Shown: one piece after another, positions 1 through 7,675 of the stretch | Layout of the letters: each line of letters begins with the position of its first letter | How positions within the stretch are numbered: position 1 is the stretch's first letter | NCBI RefSeq assembly: GCF_000685015.1 | Contig: NZ_BAYA01000003.1 | Span: forward strand, 186,001-250,000 | Length of the DNA: 64,000 nucleotides | Source: Paraburkholderia bannensis NBRC 103871 | GTDB lineage: Bacteria > Pseudomonadota > Gammaproteobacteria > Burkholderiales > Burkholderiaceae | Reading direction: 5' to 3' | Made by a program: the position numbers and the translations under genes | The notes under the pieces: model-generated | Told to the model about the DNA's origin: nothing | The model's database searches: none | The model's input: only the letters and a program-made list of their open reading frames with translations

Positions 1-1336
1 AGGCACTGGCCGCGTCGTCGGGCCGGAAGTAGGAGCCGGGCGCAAGCCAGATGCCGTCGCGCAGCGCCTCGGTCGCAATCGCGCTCGCACGCGACGCCTC
101 GACCGGCAAACGCACCAGCATGAACAGGCCCGCGCGCGGCCGGCAAAACGGCTCCAGCCCAAGCGCATCGATGCGATCCTCGAACGCCGCATGCGCGGTC
201 TTCAACTGCTCGTTCACGATCTCGACGTGGCGCGTGTAGCGCCCTTCCACCAGCACCTTGTCGACGATGCGCTCGATCGTCTCCGACGAGGTCAGCCCCA
301 CCGCCATCTTCGCGCGCGCGAGTTCGCGCAGCACGTCGCGCTCGGCGACCACGTAGCCGCAGCGCAGCGACGGCGTCACCGTCTTCGAAAAACCGCTCAC
401 GTACAGCACGCGGCGCAGCCCTTCCATCGCGGCCAGCAGCGGCGCGCCCGTCGGGGCGAGTTCGCGGCTCACGTCGTCCTCCACGACCCACATGCGCTCG
501 CGTTCCGCGATCTGCAACAGGCGGAACGCGTTCGCCATCGTGTAGGTCGCGCCGGTGGGGTTCTGCAGCGTCGTGTTGACGAAGATGGCCTTGGGGCGAT
601 GCGCGGCGACCTGCTGCTCCAGCGCGTCGAGGTCGAGGCCCGCAGGCGTGCGCGGCACGCCATGCACCGTGAGACCGGCGAGCTTGAGAATCTGCAGCAG
701 GTTGCAGTAGCCGGGATCTTCGACCAGCACCGCGTCGCCGGGGCGCAGCAGCGTGCGCACGATCAGGTCGAGCCCTTGCGTCGCGCCCTGCGTGAGCAGC
801 ACATTGCCGACTTCGACCGGCAAGCCCTGGCGATCCAGTTGCGCGGCGATCCGCTCGCGCAGCGGCGCGAAGCCATACGGATGCCCGTAGTCGCCCAGGC
901 GCGCCGCAGGCACGCGGCTCGTCGCGCGCAACGCGTGATGCAGGCCGGTTTCGTTGATCCACTCGCCCGGCATCCAGCCGCAGCCCGCCTTGATCGGCAC
1001 CGAATGATCGGCGAATACGTCGGACAGCAGCCAGGTGGCCGTGAGCGCGGGCGGCTGCCAGACCGCCGCGCTCGGTCGTGGGGCGGTTTCGCGCGGCGCC
1101 ACGCGATAACCGGAGCCCCGCCGCGCCACGACCAGCCCCATCGACACCAGGCGGTTGTAGGCGTCCGTCACCGTATAGGTGGACAGTTCATGCGATTGCG
1201 CCAGTTGACGCACGGATGGCAGCAGCGCGCCCGTCCGCAGCGAATTCGCCTCGATGGCCTGCGCAAAGGCCCGCACCAGTTGCTCGACGAGCGTTGCGGC
1301 GCCGCCGCGGCCGCGTTCCAGTTCGAATTCGATCAT
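1..1336 (-). CDS. MocR-type GntR/aminotransferase-fold transcriptional regulator (3' end cut off by the window)
   Basis: Reading leftward from an ATG at 1336, the frame stays open to position 1. The N-terminal ~75 residues form a GntR winged helix (a LPSVRQLAQSHELSTYTVTDAYNRL-like stretch), followed by a class-I aminotransferase-fold domain with the typical Y-G-H-P/ALRERIA, QGATQGLDLIVRTLL, VEDPGYCNLL, TLQNPTGAT and SGFSKTVTPSLRCGY motifs; the lysine of SGFSK is the usual PLP-binding residue. MocR proteins bind PLP as an effector and commonly control an adjacent metabolic gene. The gene is divergent from the omega-amino acid aminotransferase at 1483, so regulation of that gene is a likely role (inference). 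About 445 residues are visible; only the extreme C-terminus should be missing. Confidence 0.9.
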   Translation of the reverse strand, partial: MIEFELERGRGGAATLVEQLVRAFAQAIEANSLRTGALLPSVRQLAQSHELSTYTVTDAYNRLVSMGLVVARRGSGYRVAPRETAPRPSAAVWQPPALTATWLLSDVFADHSVPIKAGCGWMPGEWINETGLHHALRATSRVPAARLGDYGHPYGFAPLRERIAAQLDRQGLPVEVGNVLLTQGATQGLDLIVRTLLRPGDAVLVEDPGYCNLLQILKLAGLTVHGVPRTPAGLDLDALEQQVAAHRPKAIFVNTTLQNPTGATYTMANAFRLLQIAERERMWVVEDDVSRELAPTGAPLLAAMEGLRRVLYVSGFSKTVTPSLRCGYVVAERDVLRELARAKMAVGLTSSETIERIVDKVLVEGRYTRHVEIVNEQLKTAHAAFEDRIDALGLEPFCRPRAGLFMLVRLPVEASRASAIATEALRDGIWLAPGSYFRPDDAASA

Positions 1337-1368
1337 AGGGATGTAAGCGCCGGAGAGCGCGCCGACCA

Positions 1369-1423
1369 ATACAGTTGAGCCAGATTGTCCAGCACGGTTA
1401 TCAGGGCAGTATAGAGACTGTAT
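1369..1423. promoter_or_regulatory. Candidate MocR operator and promoter of the aminotransferase gene
   Basis: The 146-base gap between the MocR gene and the aminotransferase holds ATACAGT at 1369-1375 and its reverse complement ACTGTAT at 1417-1423, with a further CAGTATA at 1407-1413 next to the second copy. A weak TTGTCC/AGTATA pair (1385-1390 and 1408-1413, 17-base spacer) could be the rightward promoter. MocR proteins often bind repeated short sites in such divergent gaps. The assignment rests on position and repeats only. Confidence 0.35.
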
Positions 1424-1482
1424 ATGCCGCGCTTCAAGCCCGGACGCTACATTCTGTCCAACCACTTTGGAGGAGAACACTC

Positions 1483-2811
1483 ATGACTTCGCGCCCCGTC
1501 ATCGACGATCTGTCGTCGTTCTGGATGCCGTTCACGGCCAACCGCCAGTTCAAGGCTGCACCGCGCCTGCTCGAATCGGCCAAGGGCATGTATTACCGCA
1601 CGACCGACGGCCGTGAAGTGATGGACGGCAGCGCGGGTCTGTGGTGCGTGAACGCCGGTCACGGGCGCGAGGAAATCGTCGCGGCGATTGCGCAACAGGC
1701 GGGCAAGCTCGACTTCGCGCCGACCTTCCAGATGGGCCACCCGCTCGCCTTCGAAGCCGCCAGCAAGATCGCCGAGATCATGCCCGAGGGGCTCGATCGC
1801 GTGTTCTTCACGAACTCGGGTTCGGAATCGGTCGATACGGCGCTGAAGATCGCCCTCGCCTACCATCGCTCGCGCGGTGAAGGCCAGCGCACCAAGCTGA
1901 TTGGCCGCGAGCGCGGCTATCACGGCGTGGGCTTCGGCGGCATCTCGGTTGGCGGCATCGGCGCGAACCGCAAGACGTTCTCGGGCCAGTTGCTGCCCGC
2001 CATCGATCATCTGCCGCACACGCACAATCTCGAACAGAATGCGTTCACCAAGGGCCAGCCCGCATGGGGCGCGCATCTCGCCGACGACCTCGAACGCATC
2101 GTCGCGCTGCACGACGCCTCGACCATCGCCGCCGTGATCGTCGAGCCGGTCGCCGGTTCGACGGGCGTGCTGATCCCGCCGCAAGGCTACCTGCAACGCC
2201 TGCGCGAGATCTGCACGAAGCACGGCATCGTGCTGATTTTCGATGAAGTCATCACGGGCTTCGGCCGCCTGGGCAAGGCCACGGCGAGCGAATACTTCGG
2301 CGTCACGCCCGACATCATCACGATGGCCAAGGCGATCAACAACGCCGCCGTGCCGATGGGCGGCGTGGCCGTGAGCCGCACGATCCACGACACGGTGGTC
2401 AACAGCGGTGCGCCCGGCGCGATCGAGCTGTTCCACGGCTACACGTATTCGGCGCACCCGCTGGCCGCCGCCGCTGCGATTGCGACGCAAGACCTGTATC
2501 GCCGCGAAGGCCTGTTCGAGCGCGCCCACAGCCTCGCGCCGAAGTTCGAGGCCGCCGCTCACGCGCTGCGCGATGCGCCGCATGTGAAGGACGTGCGCAA
2601 CCTCGGCATGGTCGCGGGCATCGAGCTGGATTCGCGCGACGGCGCACCGGGCGCGCGCGCCTATGAGGTGTTCGTGAAGTGCTTCGAAGCGGGCGTGCTG
2701 ATCCGCTTCACGGGCGACATCCTGGCGTTCTCGCCGCCGCTCATCATCACCGAGGAAGAGATCGAACGCCTGTTCGGCACGGTGCGTGAAGTGCTGGCGA
2801 AGGTGCAGTAA
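1483..2811 (+). CDS. Omega-amino acid (beta-alanine)--pyruvate aminotransferase
   Basis: A 442-residue class-III PLP aminotransferase. It should move the amino group from beta-alanine or another omega-amino acid to pyruvate, giving malonate semialdehyde and alanine, in the cytoplasm. Visible features: the substrate-pocket start DDLSSFWMPFTANRQFK, a TNSGSESVDTALK phosphate-binding stretch, FDEVITGFGRLG with Asp254, and MAKAINNAAVPMGG with the PLP lysine Lys283. Length and the start region match the beta-alanine:pyruvate (BauA/OmegaAPT) family. The frame is open upstream to 1375, but the ATG at 1483 is preceded by GGAGGAGAAC and matches the family start. It is divergent from a MocR regulator and ends in a strong terminator. 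Exact substrate within the omega-amino acid range is not settled by sequence. Confidence 0.92.
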   Translation: MTSRPVIDDLSSFWMPFTANRQFKAAPRLLESAKGMYYRTTDGREVMDGSAGLWCVNAGHGREEIVAAIAQQAGKLDFAPTFQMGHPLAFEAASKIAEIMPEGLDRVFFTNSGSESVDTALKIALAYHRSRGEGQRTKLIGRERGYHGVGFGGISVGGIGANRKTFSGQLLPAIDHLPHTHNLEQNAFTKGQPAWGAHLADDLERIVALHDASTIAAVIVEPVAGSTGVLIPPQGYLQRLREICTKHGIVLIFDEVITGFGRLGKATASEYFGVTPDIITMAKAINNAAVPMGGVAVSRTIHDTVVNSGAPGAIELFHGYTYSAHPLAAAAAIATQDLYRREGLFERAHSLAPKFEAAAHALRDAPHVKDVRNLGMVAGIELDSRDGAPGARAYEVFVKCFEAGVLIRFTGDILAFSPPLIITEEEIERLFGTVREVLAKVQ

Positions 2812-2845
2812 CCCGTCGCTGATTTGACGCAGTTTCAAGCCGGTG

Positions 2846-2880
2846 AAACGGCCCGCTCGCTTCGAGCGGGCCGTTTTGCT
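2846..2880 (+). terminator. Intrinsic terminator after the aminotransferase gene
   Basis: A stem of about 11-13 base pairs (AACGGCCCGCTCG pairing with CGAGCGGGCCGTT) with a three-base loop, followed by a short T run, lies 35 bases after the stop codon. Confidence 0.85.
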
Positions 2881-2990
2881 TTCGGCGCGCCCAGATACGT
2901 TCGCTTATCGTCCGATCATCGTTCGCGCACGGCGCGCGGCATCGGCGTATCGTTTCGAGTCTGGGAAACCGCAAGGCGGGAGGCATGGCG

Positions 2991-3239
2991 ATGAAGACAC
3001 CGATCCGCGTGGGCGCGCATATCGAAGGCGTCCATTGGGTGGCCGAATACACGGCGGCAACGCACGCGATCCGCGTGTTCCGCGAAGGCCGCGAGTTCGA
3101 GACGATCGCGGCGCCGCCCGCGCTGCTGGGCGAAGAGGACGAAGCGGGATCGGCCAGCGACGAGGCGAGCCGCGCCGAAGATGCGGCGGTGCTCGCCGTG
3201 CTGCGCCGGTATGTGGCGGAGCACGACGCCGCCGAATAA
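2991..3239 (+). CDS. Small conserved-type hypothetical protein
   Basis: An 82-residue acidic soluble protein with no signal peptide or membrane segment. The first half (AHIEGVHWVAEYTAATHAIRVF) looks like a short beta-rich fold; the second half is Glu/Asp/Ala-rich and ends in a likely helix (AAVLAVLRRYVAEHDAAE). Codon positions show the same third-position GC bias as real neighbours. An ATG two codons earlier at 2985 sits too close to the GGGAGG ribosome site, so 2991 (about 7 bases spacing) is preferred. I do not recognise the family and give no function. It stands alone between two stem-loops. Confidence 0.6.
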   Translation: MKTPIRVGAHIEGVHWVAEYTAATHAIRVFREGREFETIAAPPALLGEEDEAGSASDEASRAEDAAVLAVLRRYVAEHDAAE

Positions 3240-3247
3240 GCACGTTA

Positions 3248-3270
3248 AGGGCACGCGCAATGCGTGCCCT
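3248..3270 (-). terminator. Stem-loop at the end of the pca operon
   Basis: AGGGCACGC (3248-3256) pairs perfectly with GCGTGCCCT (3262-3270) around a five-base loop. It lies between two convergent genes, 25 bases beyond the pcaC stop. There is no strong T run on either strand, so termination is likely but not certain. Confidence 0.5.
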
Positions 3271-3294
3271 GATTTACGCCCGATTCAAGCCCGA

Positions 3295-3696
3295 TCAGGC
3301 CGGCTTGTCGGCAGCCGATGCGTCTTCCGCGCGGAAGATCGTATCGGCGAGGTGGAATGCCGAATTCGCCGCCGGCACGCCGCAATAAATCGCGGTCTGC
3401 AGCAGCACTTCCTTGATTTCGTCGCGCGTCACGCCGTTGTTCTTCGCCGAACGCAGATGGAGCGCCAGTTCCTCGTTGCGGTTCAGCGCGACCATCATCG
3501 CGATCGTCAGCAGGCTGCGCGTATGACGCGGCAGGCCTTCGCGCGTCCAGATCTCGCCCCACGCATAGCGCGAAATGAGCTTCTGGAATTCCTCGGTCAG
3601 CTCGGTGCGGTTGGCGATCGAGCGATCGACGTGCGCGTCGCCCAGCACGGCGCGACGCACGTTCAGTCCGGCTTCGTAGCGATCGTCTTCGTTCAT
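3295..3696 (-). CDS. pcaC: 4-carboxymuconolactone decarboxylase
   Basis: A 133-residue member of the carboxymuconolactone decarboxylase/AhpD fold family. It removes CO2 from gamma-carboxymuconolactone to give 3-oxoadipate enol-lactone, step two of the protocatechuate branch of the beta-ketoadipate pathway. Visible signatures are VRRAVLGDAHVDRS near the N-terminus, RYAWGEIWTREGL, RSLLTIAMMVALNR and the EIKEVLLQTAIYCGVPAAN segment typical of PcaC. Length matches the stand-alone enzyme, not the PcaC-PcaD fusion seen in some bacteria. Its ATG overlaps the pcaD stop by four bases (ATGA), so the two are translationally coupled and both are last in the pca operon. Confidence 0.95.
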   Translation of the reverse strand: MNEDDRYEAGLNVRRAVLGDAHVDRSIANRTELTEEFQKLISRYAWGEIWTREGLPRHTRSLLTIAMMVALNRNEELALHLRSAKNNGVTRDEIKEVLLQTAIYCGVPAANSAFHLADTIFRAEDASAADKPA

Positions 3697-4484
3697 TTCG
3701 ACTCCAGCAGGAAGTTCAGGAGTACCTTGTTAAATTCGTCGGTCAGTTCGACGTTCGAGATGTGCGAGGCGTTCAGCTCGACATAACGGCCGCCCTGCAC
3801 CGATTCAGCCAGTTCGCGGCCCTGTGCGGGCGTGGCAGCCAGATCGTGCGTACCGGAAATCACGAGCGTCGGCGCCTGGATCGAAGCCGCTTCGCCGCGC
3901 AGGTCGGCGGCGTTGAGCGCGTCGCAGTTCGCCGCGTAGCCGTCCTTGTCCGTGTGCACGAACACGTCTCGCGCCTGCGCGATCACGAGCGGGTTGCGCT
4001 CCATGAATCCGGCCGTGAACCAGCGCGGCAGCACCGCGTCCGCCAGCGCCAGCATGCCTTCGTTGCGGGCCTTCGCCGCACGCGGCTCCCACACTTGCGG
4101 CGAGCCGATCTTCGCGGCCGTGTTGCACAGCACGAGACGGTCGATGCGGCTCGCGAAACGCGCGCCGAGACCCACGCCCGTCAGGCCGCCCATCGACACG
4201 CCGCAGAAATGCGCGCGCGCGATGCCGAGATGGTCGAGCAGGCCGATCACGTCGCCAGTCAGTTGCTCGATCGTGTACGGGCCTTGCGGCGCGGCCGAGT
4301 GGCCGTGGCCGCGCGTGTCGTAGCGCAGCACACGGAAGTGCTTCGAGAATTCGACGAGCTGCGGCGTCCACATCGACACGTCGCTGCCGAGCGAGTTCGA
4401 CAGAACCAGCCACGGCGCGTTGGTGTTTTCGGCACCATCGACGCGATAGAACAGCTGCGTGTCATTGACGGCTGCGTAAGGCAT
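3693..4484 (-). CDS. pcaD: 3-oxoadipate enol-lactonase
   Basis: A 263-residue alpha/beta hydrolase that opens 3-oxoadipate enol-lactone to 3-oxoadipate. The nucleophile elbow is GVSMGG (Ser97); Asp214 in SGTHDLAATP and His241 in NASHISNVE complete the triad. The first residues (MPYAAVNDTQLFYRVDG) and the LRYDTRGHGHS segment are characteristic of PcaD. The frame is open further upstream, but the ATG at 4484 lies four bases after the pcaB stop and gives the family start. Order pcaB-pcaD-pcaC with overlaps or gaps of under five bases shows one operon. Confidence 0.95.
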   Translation of the reverse strand: MPYAAVNDTQLFYRVDGAENTNAPWLVLSNSLGSDVSMWTPQLVEFSKHFRVLRYDTRGHGHSAAPQGPYTIEQLTGDVIGLLDHLGIARAHFCGVSMGGLTGVGLGARFASRIDRLVLCNTAAKIGSPQVWEPRAAKARNEGMLALADAVLPRWFTAGFMERNPLVIAQARDVFVHTDKDGYAANCDALNAADLRGEAASIQAPTLVISGTHDLAATPAQGRELAESVQGGRYVELNASHISNVELTDEFNKVLLNFLLESK

Positions 4485-4488
4485 GCGG

Positions 4489-5886
4489 TTACTCCTGATG
4501 AGTCTGCGATGAAGAATGAGGCGTGCGCTGCACGGATGCCGCGGATGCCTCGTACAGCGCGAGCACCGCGTCGACAAAGGCGTGCGCCTCGCCCACGTAA
4601 TTGGCGGGATCGAGCAGCGCCTTCAGGCGCGCGTCGTCCAGGTGTTGCGTGACGGCGGGTTCGGCCGCCAGCACGTCGTAAAGCGTGCGGCCCGACTGCA
4701 CCGCCGATTTCGATGCGCGCTCAACGAGATGATGCGCGTCGAGGCGGCCGATGCGGTCGCCCAGGGCGAGCATCACGGCCTCGCCAAGAATCAGGCCGTG
4801 CGTGACGTCGAGGTTGGCCGCGAGACGTTCGGGCCGCACTTCGAGGCCGCCCGCGATCTGTTCGATCTGCGCGAGCGCGCCGCCCGCGAGACGCGCGAGT
4901 TCGGGCAGCGCGTCCCATTCGGCCTGCCAGCCGCCGAGCGCGCGTTCGTGCTCCTGCACCATGCCCGCGAACACCGTGGCGACGAGGCCCGGGGCGCGCG
5001 TGGCGGCGGTCAGCACCGCGGCGCAGCCCACCGGATTGCGCTTGTGCGGCATGGTCGAGGAACCGCCCTTGCCTGCTGCGGCCGGCTCGCCCAGTTCGCC
5101 GATTTCGGTCTGCATTTGCAGCGAAATATCGCGCGCGATCTTGCCGAGCGTGCCGATCAGCATGCCGAAGAACGACGCGGCTTCCGCGATACGGTCGCGC
5201 TGCGTGTGCCACGGCAGCGCGGTCTGCGCAAGGCCAAGGTCTTTGGCGAGTTCGGCGCTGACGTTTGCAGCGGCGTCGCGCAGGCTCGCGAGCGTGCCCG
5301 CCGCGCCGCCGAATTGCAGCACCAGCGCGCGTTCGCGCAGCGCAGCCAGGCGTTCGCGATGGCGCAGCAGCGTGTCGAGCCACTGCGCGAACTTCAGGCC
5401 GAGCGTGATCGGCAGCGCTTGCTGGAGCCACGTGCGGCCCACAGCGGGCGTCGCACGATGCGCACGCGCGAGATCGGCGAGCTTCGCGCAGGTCGCGTCG
5501 AGACCGCCTTCGATCAGCACCAGCGCATCGCGCAGTTGCAGCACCGTGGCCGTATCGATGATGTCCTGGCTCGTCGCGCCCCAGTGCACGTATTTCGCGG
5601 CTTCGGGGTCGGCGTCCTTCACGCGCGCCGTCAATTGCTTGACGAGCGGAATCGCCAGGTTGCCGCCAAGCGCGGCGTCGCGCGCAAGCGCTTCGGCATC
5701 GAGCTTGTCGGCCTTGCAGGTCGCCACGATGGCGGCCACGGCGCTGTGCGGAATCACGCCATGAATCGCCGAGGCGCGCGCCAGCGCCGCTTCCACGTCG
5801 AGCATGCGCTGCAGCGTGGCGTCGGGCGACCAGACGGCGTTCATCGGCTCGGTGCCGCAGATCAGGCTCGTGAGGCGTTCAATCAT
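4489..5886 (-). CDS. pcaB: 3-carboxy-cis,cis-muconate cycloisomerase
   Basis: A 465-residue member of the fumarase/aspartase superfamily that lactonises 3-carboxy-cis,cis-muconate to gamma-carboxymuconolactone. The superfamily signature GGSSTMPHKRNP occurs at about residues 274-285, with the catalytic loop serine within it; the other conserved regions are HWGATSQDIIDTA (101-113) and GRTWLQQALPIT (150-161). The start at 5886 gives MIERLTSLICGTEPMNAVWS, the usual PcaB N-terminus, in preference to a much longer upstream frame. The ribosome site is weak. A 142-base gap separates it from pcaJ; the gap shows no terminator, so co-transcription with pcaIJ is likely. Confidence 0.95.
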   Translation of the reverse strand: MIERLTSLICGTEPMNAVWSPDATLQRMLDVEAALARASAIHGVIPHSAVAAIVATCKADKLDAEALARDAALGGNLAIPLVKQLTARVKDADPEAAKYVHWGATSQDIIDTATVLQLRDALVLIEGGLDATCAKLADLARAHRATPAVGRTWLQQALPITLGLKFAQWLDTLLRHRERLAALRERALVLQFGGAAGTLASLRDAAANVSAELAKDLGLAQTALPWHTQRDRIAEAASFFGMLIGTLGKIARDISLQMQTEIGELGEPAAAGKGGSSTMPHKRNPVGCAAVLTAATRAPGLVATVFAGMVQEHERALGGWQAEWDALPELARLAGGALAQIEQIAGGLEVRPERLAANLDVTHGLILGEAVMLALGDRIGRLDAHHLVERASKSAVQSGRTLYDVLAAEPAVTQHLDDARLKALLDPANYVGEAHAFVDAVLALYEASAASVQRTPHSSSQTHQE

Positions 5887-6028
5887 GGATCGATATGAAA
5901 AAAGTCTGGATGCGCACTGCGCGGGTTTCGCGCGGGCACAAATGCAGATGGCGCGACGCCCGGCGACGATTGCCGCCAGACGCCGCGCCACGCTGAAGTC
6001 ACATGCGAGTAGAGCGCGTTGCGGTAGT

Positions 6029-6688
6029 TTATGCCGCGCGGCGGTTCTGCGTCGCGTCGATCAGCGGCACGCCTGCGAGCTTCTGCAGCGCGTCGAAGTC
6101 GATATCCGAATAGATCTCGCGCACTTCGAGGCCTTCCGGCGTGACGTCGAAAGCCGCGAGGTCAGTGTAGATGCGGCCCACGCAGCCCACGCCCGTCACC
6201 GGGTACGAGCACTCGCTCACGAGCTTGCTCTCGCCCTGCTTCGTGAGCAGTTCCATCATCACGAAGACCTGCTTCGCGCCCAGCGCGAGATCCATCGCGC
6301 CGCCGACTGCCGGGATCGCATCGGGTGCGCCGGTGTGCCAGTTCGCGAGGTCGCCCTTCACCGACACCTGGAACGCGCCCAGCACGCAGTAGTCGAGGTG
6401 GCCGCCGCGCATCATCGCGAACGAGTCCGCGTGATGGAAGAACGCGCCGCCGGTGAGCAGCGTGACGTGCTGCTTGCCTGCGTTGATGAGTTCGTCGTCT
6501 TCTTCGCCGGGGGCCGGTGCCGGGCCCATGCCGAGCAGACCGTTCTCGCTGTGCAGGAAGATTTCCTTGCTCGGATCGAGGTGGTTGGCCACCAGCGTCG
6601 GCACGCCAATGCCGAGATTCACATAGGCGCCCTCAGGAATATCCTGAGCCACGCGTTGAGCCATTTCGTCGCGATTCAACCGTTTCAT
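6029..6688 (-). CDS. pcaJ: 3-oxoadipate:succinyl-CoA transferase, beta subunit
   Basis: A 219-residue B subunit of a family I CoA-transferase. With PcaI it moves CoA from succinyl-CoA to 3-oxoadipate. The active-site glutamate is Glu48 in the HSENGLLG motif, which forms the glutamyl-CoA thioester. GIGVPTLVANHL near residues 26-37 and GGAMDLALGAKQVFV are also typical. It begins 17 bases after pcaI and is clearly co-transcribed. SCOT-type acetoacetate transferases are close relatives; location beside pcaBDC supports the 3-oxoadipate assignment. Confidence 0.93.
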   Translation of the reverse strand: MKRLNRDEMAQRVAQDIPEGAYVNLGIGVPTLVANHLDPSKEIFLHSENGLLGMGPAPAPGEEDDELINAGKQHVTLLTGGAFFHHADSFAMMRGGHLDYCVLGAFQVSVKGDLANWHTGAPDAIPAVGGAMDLALGAKQVFVMMELLTKQGESKLVSECSYPVTGVGCVGRIYTDLAAFDVTPEGLEVREIYSDIDFDALQKLAGVPLIDATQNRRAA

Positions 6689-6705
6689 TGCTTAACTCCG
6701 TAGCG

Positions 6706-7407
6706 TCAGGCGGCCTGACCGGCTTGCAGCGCTTGATGCGCGGCCTGCGGCACTTCAACGACGCGCTGCACGAAAATGCCCGGCGTCACGATGTTTTCGG
6801 GATCCAGTGCGCCGAGTTCGACGACTTCCGAGACCTGGGCGATGGCGACCTTCGCCGCGCTTGCCATGATCGGGCCGAAGTTGCGCGCCGTTTTACGATA
6901 GACCAGATTGCCCCAGCGATCGCCCTTGTACGCCTTGATGAGCGCGAAGTCGGCGTGCAGCGGCGCTTCCAGCACATAGTGGCGGCCGTCGATCAGGCGC
7001 GTTTCCTTGCCTTCGGCCAGCTTCGTGCCGTAGCCCGTGGGCGTGAAGAAACCGCCGATACCGGCGCCCGCCGCGCGGATGCGCTCGGCCAGGTTGCCTT
7101 GCGGCACGAGTTCGAGCTCGACTTCGCCGGCGCGATAGAGGCCGTCGAACACGTACGAGTCGGTCTGGCGCGGGAACGAGCAGATGATCTTGCGCACCCG
7201 CTTCGCCTTGAGCAGCGCGGCCAGGCCCGTGTCGCCGTTGCCGGCGTTGTTGTTCACGATCGTCAGCTCTTTCGAGCCTTGCGCGATCAGCGCGTCGATC
7301 AGTTCCGCCGGCATGCCGGCCGTGCCGAAGCCGCCGATCATGACCGTGGCGCCGTCCTGGATGCCGGCGACGGCGGCTTGAAGCGAATCAAAAATCTTGT
7401 TGATCAT
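6706..7407 (-). CDS. pcaI: 3-oxoadipate:succinyl-CoA transferase, alpha subunit
   Basis: A 233-residue A subunit of a family I CoA-transferase, partner of PcaJ. The GGFGTAGMPAELIDAL segment at about residues 25-40 holds the family G-G-F-G-x-x-G-x-P motif, followed by NNNAGNGDTGLAALL. It is the first gene of the leftward pca operon; the promoter must lie in the 268-base gap shared with the divergent LysR gene. The pca set here covers muconate lactonisation to 3-oxoadipyl-CoA, but pcaF (thiolase) and pcaGH (dioxygenase) are absent from the window. Confidence 0.93.
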   Translation of the reverse strand: MINKIFDSLQAAVAGIQDGATVMIGGFGTAGMPAELIDALIAQGSKELTIVNNNAGNGDTGLAALLKAKRVRKIICSFPRQTDSYVFDGLYRAGEVELELVPQGNLAERIRAAGAGIGGFFTPTGYGTKLAEGKETRLIDGRHYVLEAPLHADFALIKAYKGDRWGNLVYRKTARNFGPIMASAAKVAIAQVSEVVELGALDPENIVTPGIFVQRVVEVPQAAHQALQAGQAA

Positions 7408-7464
7408 GCCTGTTCCTGAAAGCGATGCGCCTCGCGGAAAGCCCGCGCCACTCGATCGCGAAAA

Positions 7465-7499
7465 GTTCTATATACGAACACTGATTCGTTTAGCGAACG
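7465..7499. promoter_or_regulatory. Candidate operator/promoter of the pca operon
   Basis: Two short inverted repeats sit about 60-90 bases upstream of pcaI: GTTC-N7-GAAC at 7465-7479 and CGTT-N5-AACG at 7487-7499 (also readable as TTCG-N5-CGAA). On the minus strand TATATA inside the first repeat, with TTCGCT 17 bases before it, could be the -10/-35 pair, so a bound regulator would cover the promoter. The GTTC...GAAC form recalls PcaR-type IclR sites, but the nearby regulator is of the LysR class; which protein binds is unknown. Confidence 0.4.
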
Positions 7500-7675
7500 T
7501 CCAGCGCATTATCGGAGTGTGAATGTGCGCTTGTCAAGGCGGGGTCAACCCGATGCGGCCGTCTCTGCGCACATACCCCAATATCCGGAATCTGGATTCG
7601 TCGACTATGGTTTATCCCGTTTCGGCATAGTGCTCCTGCCCGTCTTTTCTCCGTCGCTTTCCGTCCGGCCGCTCC

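Noticed and set aside
191..1378. A 395-residue plus-strand frame
   Set aside because: It lies opposite the MocR gene, whose protein motifs are unmistakable on the other strand.
1447..2838. A long minus-strand frame opposite the aminotransferase gene
   Set aside because: Shadow of a clear class-III aminotransferase; composition is Arg/Ala/Asp-rich and there is no ribosome site.
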